Assembly (NCBI RefSeq): GCF_047496725.1
Contig: NC_132981.1
Span: 2,252,001 to 2,316,000, forward strand
DNA from: Anoplolepis gracilipes
Taxonomy: Eukaryota; Arthropoda; Insecta; Hymenoptera; Formicidae
Direction of reading: 5' to 3'
Length of the DNA stretch: 64,000 nt
This document shows positions 54,540-64,000 of the stretch, piece after piece (the stretch's first letter is position 1; each line of letters begins with the position of its first letter). The position numbers were made by a program, and so were the translations under genes. Under the pieces are notes generated by a model, which was not told the origin of the DNA, did not search any database, and worked only from the letters and a program-made list of their open reading frames with translations.

Positions 54540-55400
54540 GTGTATGTATACAATGTTAAAAAATTACCTAAGAATTCCCACACATTTTGCTCTGCATTTT
54601 TAGATATGGATGTATAATTTTCTAAAAAAAATTTCACACAATCTATTATCATCAACAGACACTTCTTCTGAAAATTCTGTCTAAATATTCAAACAGTGTG
54701 TAAGAAAACTTCAGAATTCTTTTAAGCTTTGGAAAAAAATGACTCTGATGATTAAGACAGATTGTCTGAAAATTCAAACGTCAAATGTTAAAAAATATAA
54801 AAATTCTAATGTCAAAAAATTATCTAAGATCTCCGACACATTTTGGTCTGAATTTTCAAATATGGATGTATAATTTTCTAGAAAAAATTTCACACAATCT
54901 ATTATCATCTGGACGTTCAGACATTCTTCTGAAAATTCTGTCTAAACAGTATGTGAGAAAACTTCAAACACTTGTCTGCAGTTATTTTTTACAGTGTCAA
55001 TTTCTTACAGACACGCTGTCTGAATTTTCAGACAGAATATTCAAACATTCTTCTAAGCTTTGAAAAAAATTATTCTGATGATTAAGACAGATTGTCTGAA
55101 AATTCAAATGTCAAAAAATACATCTGACATGAATTCTGACAATTTCTTATAGTATATTTCTGTAAAATATATACCATCTGCGAATAAAAATATTTCGAAT
55201 AATTTCCTTTAATCACATAACTTTCAGACGGAATATTCAAACATTCTTCTAAACTTCCGGAAAAATGACTCTGATGATTAAGACAGATTGTCTGAAAAGT
55301 CAAATGTCAAGAAATATATTTGACAAGAATTCTAACAATTTCTCATAGTGAATTTTTGCAAAATATATACTGCGAATAAAAATATTTCCAATAATTAACT
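54540..55400 (+). repeat. Family D: imperfect local repeat array
   Basis: The block CTGATGATTAAGACAGATTG followed by TCTGAAAATTCAAA occurs three times, at about 54746, 55075 and 55270. TTTCACACAATCTATTATCATC occurs twice (54630 and 54888), and AAACATTCTTCTAA recurs. Many internal CAGACA/TGTCTG palindromes. Related fragments occur at 59410-59520 and within E1 at 34860-35040. Confidence 0.7.
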
Positions 55401-55412
55401 TTAATCACACAT

Positions 55413-55416
<4 letters not shown>

Positions 55417-55447
<31 letters not shown>
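55417..55447. repeat. (AC)n microsatellite
   Basis: About 15 AC units directly after the family D array. Confidence 0.95.
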
Positions 55448-55449
<2 letters not shown>

Positions 55450-58400
55450 TTCTAATGATGTATATATTGTGTGTATGTATATATTTGAAATATACATATG
55501 TATACGGAATATATGTATAAAGTTGGTTTAAATTAATATTCCACCGTTCTCCAAGCACAAGTAACAGGCGTATGTATATTTGGCAGGGATTGTGCGCTGT
55601 GTATTGTGTACGTACTCGTCTCGTGAAAACTCCATCGAGATCGTTTCTAGGACGCGCACAGTCCGGGCTACAATGTTTTGATAAATATCACGACCCGTGC
55701 GCGAACGACGGAGAAAAGCGACAAAATTATCAAAGATATACAACAAAACTGTATCGTGAAAATGAAACTGAATTAGTAAACATTCATTTGTGTTTTAATT
55801 CTTTGTAGTGATGAATATTTGTACATCCGTGCAGATGTTTAAAAAAAATGCGAATGAAATTCACGCGATTTAAAATCATTATTCAATAACAGAAACTGTA
55901 GGGTGGAAAAAATTTTTTTTATTATTAATTGTATTCAGACCGGTATGTATACGCGTGATTTTCTAGATTTTCATAGTTTGCATAACCAATTAGAATGCAC
56001 CAACAATGGGCATAGTTATTTTATTATTGTCCGCGCTTTGGAATAATAAAAAAAATATCTGCGAAAATTCTCGTGCCTGTACGCAAGCGAGCATTTGGAC
56101 TGGCGGGTGGCGAGGATTTTAGCCGACGTCGAGTCGTTTAAATATCGCGGAAATTGAACCTATAAATTTCTAAATGCCATAAATTGGCCGACTTACCGGC
56201 AGTAAATGGCGACCCTCTCTCTTTCATCCTCCTATACCTACGTTTCCTACCTTCGAAAACAGATCGCAAGATGCCGAGATATCGAGGCGAGAAATACGAA
56301 GTTGGTGGTGTATACATCGCTTCCAGAATACAGGAAAGCAAATAAGAACCTCATAAGTAAAGTAACAATTACGAGGTTGACATTGAAATAAATATACGTG
56401 CAATACTTGAAAGTGTTAATTATTTAATTATCCTTTGCATTTTTTTTTTTATTATCTTTTTTGTTTCTGTCAAGTTACGTTGCAACGTTTATATTTCACA
56501 AAATTCGATTTTTTTTAAGTCTTTCAGGTTCAATAAAATATATATATACATATATAAAATATATAGAAATAATAAAACGTGCGTAGAAAAATATTATGTT
56601 TTTTTTAACATTTTTCAAAATAATTTAAAAAATATTGTCAACACATTTTAACGAAAAATCGTTAAAATTTGTTCACCACTTTGAAATACGAGCGACGGTG
56701 AAATAACCAAAAAGTAGGAAGACGTTACACGCGAAGGCATAAACTGGTTGTAAGAAAAGAGCTTTTACTAAAGAGAAAGACAGGGGCTGGGGGTTAAAGT
56801 GTACACCATCGTATTCGAAGAAAAAAAAAACCGTGCTTTAACCCCTCGGCAAAAATACTCTCTCGTAAAAAACGGAGTTTTTCCCTTATTGTCTCTAATT
56901 AAAAAGTATTTTTATGAAAAACAAAACTTGCTGCAAAAATTATCATCTTCTTCATTAGTAAATATAAATTCCAATTTATAATTCATATTTTTAATTATTT
57001 TATTATTTTATATCTATACTTTATATTTTATAATTTATATAAATTATAATTTAAACTTATTGTATAATTTTTAAAGAGCCTTACGCGGAATAAAAACCAG
57101 TATGATTGCGATAAATTTATACATATACATATATAATAACTGGTCTGTTATTTTTTTATATAAATACGTGGCTTTAATATATAATATATTTAATAATAGT
57201 TTCTAGATTACGAGGGATCGTTTTCAATTTTTTGAAGCAGAAACGAGTACAAATATGATGAAATAAACAAGTTCTCGCGATTTCTAGAGCATATCCGTAC
57301 GTATCGTTTTACATTAAATTGGACTTGATACATTGGGTTTTGCGAAACTCCCCAAATTTAAATGGCACTCATATTCTGGAGAACCGGACGCAATAACGAT
57401 CCGTGACATCTCGCGATATAACTAGGCTAGAATTAGTTGGCAGGGGTTTGATATTACGCGTCGTCATAATCAATTTAACGGCTCGCTCGCAGCGTGAAAT
57501 ACTTACGTACACGTTCACGTTAAAGCGCAGCCCATTTGTATAGTATTAAGAGAGTCGTAATTTTTTTTGTCGTATTTTTACTCTACTCTCTAGTTAAACG
57601 CAAAAGTGAAACGTAATAATGGATGTTTGATACGAAGTGAAAAGAAACGGTCGCAAGAGCGAGAGGAGATTCTCGCAAGTAGTACAACCAGCCATGTGCC
57701 TGGCGTGCCAGCTGGTACACGTCGCGGTGAGTTTTCCCTTAGGGACAGCTATTCACCACGCTCTGGTATCTTCATTGTATAAAGCAATGAAAGAAACATA
57801 TAATTATAGTGTCGTGACGCGAAATAAATAGACGATTTACGTTTAAATGGAAAACATTTTTAGCCAACTGTAATTATACCATTCGAGACGTTTAATAATA
57901 CGTCAATTAAAAATCGATAACCGATGCTAAACATCAAGTGGCAACGAAATTCTCGAAATACTCTTGAATTTATCCTGTAGAAAATAAGAGACAACTAAAT
58001 TTATACTGTTATACTTAGGCTTCAAATTATTCAATAAAAAATAATATATAATAAAATAATAAATAAAAATTAATAATAATATAATAAAATATATAATATA
58101 ATGTAATAAATAATAATATATAAATAAATTATACAATAAAAGTTTAACAATACATTAGACAACAAGTCTCTTTAAATTACAATTTATATTTAATGATGAA
58201 AAAGATAATATTTTAATCACGCACATTAGAAACAGCGACATGATAAAAACAGATGACGCTCTTGTTTAATTAAGAGGCATCGTAGAATGCAAAAATATTT
58301 TCACATCTTACTTTTCGAATTCTTTTTTTTTTTTTTTTTTTTTTTTTTTTACGCGAGCTTTTATCAACAATGACATCAAGGACAAGCTGGCGGAAAAGGT

Positions 58401-58924
58401 GAAGTTAACAACGTGGATTATTCGCGTGTGTCGCAGCCGCCATCGGTTTTTGATATCCTGGCACCGATATCACTCGGCAAGTCGTTACCAAAAGCTCGTT
58501 GTAACACGGACTCCCCGCTTCAAGCTTGTCAAGCTTGATATCATATCGACCTGCGAGGTCACCGCAAAAAAGAAATCGAAACGGATATTTCTGGTACTTC
58601 CGTGAGACTTTCTTACAGGACGTGACACGAAAATCTCTAATTTATTTTTATTCCGTAAATTAATGCATCGCGTTTCCAGAGTTTAAGAGTCTTATAAAAT
58701 GTAATGCAAAACTGGCTCTTATTTAATAGACAATTTTTGGAGATCAGAAATGTCATTTTATCACAAAGACATAATTTCAAAGCAAAGATCCCTAATATAT
58801 TGTAATATTGTAAAAAAATAAAATACCTGAAGTTTTCTTGCAGACACACGAATTTCAAATTTTCAGAAGAATATCTCACAATCAAGCAAACTCGAAAATT
58901 CGAAATTTTGATCGACTTGGCAAA
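55448..58924. other. AT-rich intergenic DNA
   Basis: Mostly AT-rich, including a nearly pure AT stretch at 58020-58140 and a T-run at 58323-58350. A plus-strand frame reads MCLACQLVHVA from 57693 and meets a good donor GCG|GTGAGT at 57726, a weak first-exon candidate. Nothing else was recognised. Confidence 0.4.
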
Positions 58925-59357
58925 GTAAAGGGGGTCAATAGATAAATTTAGAAAGTTTTAGTTGCTGTTAAAAAACGGTTCTAAGGGATGAAACTAGCTC
59001 TCATATGTAGAACGATTTTTCGATTTTCTCGATATATCTCGAAAATTATTCAAAGTACAAAAAAAGTTTCAAAAAATTATTTTTTTTTCAAAAATGTTTG
59101 GAAATTAAAAAAAAAATGTTTAATTATATTTATGTGCTTAATATTCGAGATATAAAGAAATGTTTCATACAAAAGTTTTATGATAAAATCATCTCTATTT
59201 AACCACATAAATATAATTAAACATTTTTTTTTAATTTCCAAAAATTTTTGAAAAAAAAATAATTTTTTGAAACTTTTTTTGTACTTTGAAGAAGGTTACC
59301 CCTATAATTGTTTTTTTAGTAACAACTGAAATATTTTAAATTCATCCATTTACATGT
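58925..59357. mobile_element. Family C element (copy C2) with long hairpin core
   Basis: Outer ends GGGGTCAATAGATAAATTTAG and TTTAAATTCATCCATTTACA are imperfect inverses and match the ends of C1. The core holds a much better inverted repeat, listed separately. No coding capacity. Confidence 0.65.
59051..59288. repeat. Near-perfect 85-bp inverted repeat (hairpin)
   Basis: Arms 59051-59136 and 59204-59288 are reverse complements apart from one substitution and one length difference in an A/T run. The loop is about 67 bases. Both arms are strongly AT-rich. Confidence 0.93.
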
Positions 59358-59786
59358 GTGTAAAGTTACATTAAAAATCAAAATTATCGGGTTTGTGAGC
59401 TTCCCTTGTCAAACATTCTTCTAAAATTTCAAAAAAAAAAAAGACTCTAATGATTAAGACAAATTGCCTAAGGAAATTATCTTCCGATATTCAAGAAAAT
59501 TCAGACAAAAATGTGAAATTCTTTCTCAATTTTTTTTACAATGTATGTGTACAACGATCCCCATTACGGTTATTTAATTCAATGTGTCAATAATGCATTA
59601 TATCATATCAAGAGTCAATTAGGAACGTAATGGAATAAATGGTCGATAAATTACAGGATATATAATATACAGGATGGTCGTAATAAAACGTCGAAATAAT
59701 ATATCGGTTGCATCGATAGTTTATCGGTGGCGATTTTAGACACGGGGATATAATGCAGAACAGATTGCGGTGTCATGTGGTGTACC

Positions 59787-59990
59787 ATGGGCAAAGGCGT
59801 TACCGGCCGTGGCAATCCTGCAACACCGGAAACTCGTGGGGTTTCTCGAACCACTTCCACCGAAACTCGTTTATACGACCCTGCCGTGCGGTATGTAGGG
59901 CCATCGCTGTGGTTTCCACCACAGCCAGCCGGGCGCTGGAACGAGAGTGCGAGCACGATACAAGAGAGGCCATTTCACCCTCCATCTTAA
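59787..59990 (+). CDS. Candidate intronless 67-residue small protein gene
   Basis: The ATG at 59787 sits in a strong context (GTACCATGG) and opens 67 codons ending in TAA. AATAAA follows 49 bases later at 60040-60045. The product starts MGKGVTGRGNPATPETRG, contains RLYDPAVRYVGPSLWFPP and ends ERPFHPPS; it is basic and Pro-rich, with no membrane segment or known domain. The frame coincides with a GC-rich island in AT-rich DNA. The minus strand is also open here, so a conserved non-coding element is an alternative. It could equally be a terminal exon. Confidence 0.3.
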   Translation: MGKGVTGRGNPATPETRGVSRTTSTETRLYDPAVRYVGPSLWFPPQPAGRWNESASTIQERPFHPPS

Positions 59991-60039
59991 GCCACTAAGA
60001 TAGTCCCGGGGATTGTCCCTCTGTGAGCACAGATTACTC

Positions 60040-60045
60040 AATAAA
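60040..60045 (+). terminator. Possible polyadenylation signal after the 67-residue frame
   Basis: AATAAA 49 bases after the stop codon at 59988-59990. Confidence 0.3.
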
Positions 60046-60170
60046 AGTGATTTCACGCAATTTACCCGCAGAGAGTCTTGATAAGACTATATAATATTTA
60101 TTTATTGTCACTGTAGAGATCACGTGCTTCTGTTACCCAAGTTTTCCTTTTTATTTTCGATCGACAAAAA

Positions 60171-60745
60171 CAAGATGTTTACTCAAATTTTGTAAAAAAA
60201 ATTCCCTGATCTTCCAGATATTTTTGTTCAAAATTCTAGGCGAAGGAATTCTTTTTTGTACAATTTTTAAAATAATTTTTTATTGTATGTATTTTCTAAA
60301 TGTTTTAACTCTCATACAAAGAGAAAAAAAACATAAAGAAATGCTAGGTCTATTTACAAACATACCGACTAAAAAAACTGAACAGATTTTGTTAAAATAA
60401 AAATTTTTAACTTTTGTAACAAATAAAAGATTAAAATAAAAAATATGTCTTCGATATTTTATTAAGACATTAAATACATAAACGTAGATAGATATATATT
60501 TATAATTGACAGTAATAAGAGTGAAATATCAAATCAAAGGGAGACATTAAATACATAAACGTAGATAGATATATATTTATAATTGACAGTAATACGAGTG
60601 AAATATCAAATCAAAGGGGGAATTTTCTTTTTAAATTCTCCGATAAAATTACATGAAAACTCCTTGATTTCTCCAGGTAGAAAAAAATTTCCTGAATATT
60701 GCAGGATTTTCATATTTTTGTCAAGGAGTATACACTCCTGAACAA
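60171..60745 (+). mobile_element. Family A element (copy A7)
   Basis: Left end GATGTTTACTCAAATTTTGT, then ATTCCCTGATCTTCCAGATA. The right part has TCCTGAATATTGCAGG and ends GGAGTATACACTCC. It contains the 77-bp tandem duplication. Confidence 0.7.
60465..60618 (+). repeat. 77-bp tandem duplication inside A7
   Basis: Copies 60465-60541 and 60542-60618 differ at about one base (AATAAGAGTG versus AATACGAGTG), so the duplication is recent compared with the element. Confidence 0.95.
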
Positions 60746-62053
60746 GAATGGCTATATATATCTAACTAATTTTTACGATGGATTTTAATATTAATTGTTA
60801 TAAATTGTAATCGTTCTGCGGACATGTTGAGCTATCAAGTGTAGTAGTACCTCCATTAAAAGATAGCTTTATTTTCACAGCAATAAATTTCTTCGACTAG
60901 TCAACGCGAGAGTGCTCTCCATTTGGCTACCGGGAATTCTTGTTCCGGATTTGCTTTCGCGCTTTTGAGGGATTACACGTGGGCGCATCGGCCTGTATAA
61001 AATTCAAGATAATAGTACTGCGATGTGCAAATCATAGTCGGGCGCGAATTAATCTCGTTCGCGCTAATAGAATTCCTGACGAAGATCTTATACCGCGATG
61101 GAACGGAAATCGATTGAGTGATAAAGGTTTTATCTTATTAAATTTTCTGGATATGGTATGAAAAAATCCTATCCTTTCAAAGATATTTTAAAATTATTAA
61201 ATTCTTTATTTAATATTAATTATTAGACATTACTTTGCTTTCCAGAGAAATAAATCTTTTGTAATTTCAGCAAAAATACTCGTTGCATAAAATTGGTTTA
61301 GATAAATTAGTTAGATTAAATTATAAATAATTAAACAAATACTGAATATAAAAAAAATGGATCAGATAACATTAGTAAGTGATTAAATTATTTAATATTT
61401 TTACTTTGCAATATTAAATCTCCTACAGCATCAGAGCAGAAATAGTCGTTGGATAAAATTGGCAGCGAAAAAATGACATCGCGAGTAAAAAAAGAGGAAG
61501 CGGAAACAAATGTCTGTGTGTTGTACGTTTTATCGATACAATAGCCGTAATAGATTTAAATAAAAGAGAACGTACAAACGAGAAATACGGCGCGATATAT
61601 ATATATATATATATATATATGTCCGCGAATTTATCAAATATTTAAACTCGTTGAGAAGAGTTCCTCGACCGAGTTCGAGAGACCGACTGTCGAGCGCGCG
61701 GCTGACATCGCGATACGACTGTGACTGCCGCCACTTGCAGTCACCTCCGTCGATCCTCTGGAAAACTCGGCCACAGCAGATATTTCAATCTCCATTTCCG
61801 CCGTCGGTGCGCAAATTAATTCCGCAAGCCTCTAACAAAAAAAAAAAAAAAAAAAAAGAAAAAAGAAAAAAAAAATCCGCACGGTTTGTCACCCACCAAG
61901 CGCGTAAGTCCCGTTGGCGTAATATCAATTTATTATAGGTATATACATACGTATACGCACGCGCTAACATCGTCTTCTAATTGTGGACGCCACCCACTTT
62001 ATCTCGTCGACCAATATACATCGCGTGGGCGACCTCGCACCTGCTGTCAGTTT

Positions 62054-62121
<68 letters not shown>

Positions 62122-63329
62122 AGGTGTCAAAGTCAGTCGCGAAGGAACCAAGTCAACGCACATGGCTGTCAGCGAGCGCGATTGCCCACCCTCCTCTGAA
62201 TGAACTGTCCGAAAATATAAGCGCTATCTCTCGCATTCAACCAAGTACGCAATGTACGCAACGAGAGAACGAAACCCGCCCCGCGGCTTGTATATGTCAT
62301 TTAATATCCGCTCATTACGCGTACGTTCATAACGAGAAAACGGCCAAATGCCAAATGTACCGACCAACGTGGGTGGAAAACCCGCTGTAAAAACACGCTC
62401 GCAAATGGACCGCTCTCTGTTTGAAATCTGAAGAATGTTTAAGCGAGATAACATTTAAACGCCAAAATTTTACGAAATGTAACATGACTCAAAATACATT
62501 ATAATATTGTGAAAATATAGATTATCAGAAATTGTCTAGAAAAGTATACGAATAAGAACCGCGTTAAAATACGTCCGAAAATTTTTTTCCTCCGATTTTG
62601 AATGGTAAATATAACTGCGAAGCATGTTACGCAAAATCCATCTATTATTAAATTCTTTTAACGAGAGATCAACGTAGTAAGTATATATACCCGAATATTC
62701 GAATCACCGCGAATCAATGGCGATGAATGATATAATCCTTCACGTTAATACCGCTAATCGACATTCGACCGATCGCCATGTGGCATTTAATCGCCATAAT
62801 GAAAAGCGAAGCGGCCCGATTGCACGTATAATTATAAATAAAATCGCGAATATTTCACGATTGTACATCATCACATAATGTGTATCCAGATTTACATACA
62901 ATTATAAATACAACTTCTCAATCCCTATTTCAGGACTTTAAAATTGGATCCAAAGTGTTATGACATTTCATGCGTAATATCGCGACGTCTCCTGTTTAGC
63001 GATCAGTAATATAATCAGACACATAGCAATAATTCATATATGTATATGTGCCTGTTGTGAGAGTAAATTAGCGTACAATTTTAGCTGAAGAGCTCAGACT
63101 ATTCTAACAGTATGAAAAATTGATAATTTTAAGTAATTTTTTGAAGAATTGGAAATTAATTTTATTAGCTTTTTATACATGGTTCTATTAATGTTTAAAT
63201 AATACGTCAGTATTTTAAAATTTTGGATATTAGCTTTTTCTGTTCAACGAGCTTTTGCGCGGAGCAGCATCAAAAATGCATGATTCGACGGCATGCTATT
63301 GTGCTTGTGTTTAATTGTCTAAAATGAAA
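60746..63329. other. Intergenic DNA with microsatellites, no supported gene
   Basis: TA tract about 61597-61620, A-rich run 61838-61874, GC-richer patch 61650-62200 and long AC tract. Frames over 60940-61161 and 62224-62454 are unremarkable. Confidence 0.4.
62059..62118. repeat. (AC)n microsatellite
   Basis: About 30 uninterrupted AC units. Confidence 0.97.
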
Positions 63330-63860
63330 AAAGTCTAATTTTAAAGGATATTTTTGGAGATAATAAATCTAATTTCGTTAGAAAAAATTTAAAAAATTAC
63401 AAATGTGATTTTAAAATTAGATATTTCCATTTTGTTGAAATTTTTGTATTTCTTGAAGTTTAAAAAAATATTAGTTTTTTAAATTTTAATTAAATTCAGT
63501 AAAATCCCAAAAATATCATAGGCCGAGAATTTTCATTTCAGACAATTATACGAGAGACAACACGTCACATCGTCATTTTTTAATACTTTTATTAAATAAA
63601 ACAAATATTCAGGATTTTAAAGTACTGTTTAAACATTAATAAAAACATGTACTATGTAAAACGCTAAAAAAAGATTTACAATTATATAAAGTATATAAAA
63701 ACACAATTTATAATAAAAAAAATCAATTTATAATTTATATTTATTAAAGTCATTTTTTTTTCATTTTTACACTCTTAAAAAAAATCATGCATTTTTCATT
63801 TACATTTTCCAAAAAAATTCCTAGAAACCTATTTTTCATACTGCTAGAGTAGACTGGGCC
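63330..63860 (+). mobile_element. Family B element (copy B4)
   Basis: Left end AAGTCTAATTTTAAAGGATA. Internal TTTCAGACAATTATACGAGA and GTACTGTTTAAACATTAATAA. Right end ACTGCTAGAGTAGACTGGGCC. Confidence 0.65.
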
Positions 63861-64000
63861 AGTTCTCGAGAAAACACACAAAACGATCCTTCCTGATTAC
63901 TATTCTCCTTCGATCTTAGGCGTGCGAGGTTCGCGGGTCAGGAACAAAGAAGGGCGCGCCGCACAAAAAGGACCTAATCACGGGCTTGCCTTGTTTCCCT
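63861..64000. other. Window edge, nothing recognised
   Basis: Unique sequence of mixed composition, too short to interpret. Confidence 0.5.

Larger units (their letters stand above)
59358..60170. other. Intergenic DNA around a small open reading frame
   Basis: 59400-59530 carries family D-like sequence (ACTCTAATGATTAAGAC). 59680-60000 is a GC-rich island containing the candidate frame listed separately. Confidence 0.45.

Overview
The window looks like an AT-rich insect nuclear genome, most likely from a hymenopteran and perhaps an ant. This is inferred from a Musashi-type RNA-binding protein of the insect Rbp6 kind, long introns, very dense microsatellites (TC/GA, AC/GT, AT and several trinucleotides) and many short inverted-repeat elements. 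There are no bacterial features: no operons, rRNA, CRISPR or insertion sequences. No tRNA or conserved microRNA was recognised, but neither can be excluded by eye. No transposase or reverse transcriptase frame was seen.

Two protein-coding genes can be supported. (1) Rbp6/Musashi lies on the minus strand in two exons (6346-6113 and 4597-3704). They join in phase 0 to give a 375-residue protein with two complete RRM domains and an alanine-rich tail. Its likely 3' UTR fills bases 1-3703, and any 5' non-coding exons lie at higher coordinates. (2) A small plus-strand gene is split into short exons at 7820-7911, 8339-8414 and 36920-37042. The exons have compatible phases and good splice sites and encode at least 96 residues. 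The product resembles the NDUFA4/NMES1 family of small inner-mitochondrial-membrane proteins; the family call is tentative and the first exon is not settled. Its last intron would be 28.5 kb and would contain much of the window.

The most striking single object is an (AGT)n tract of about 1.43 kb at 26271-27704 inside that intron. Read on the sense strand of the host gene, it would yield hundreds of overlapping GUAGU motifs. That is the known binding core of Musashi proteins, and a Musashi gene lies about 20 kb away. The link is speculative but testable.

The rest is intron or intergenic DNA. It holds at least five families of short inverted-repeat elements (here called A to E), two near-perfect long hairpins, two recent tandem duplications, several GC-rich islands that may be promoters or enhancers, and about ten weak candidate exons or small open frames, all given low confidence.
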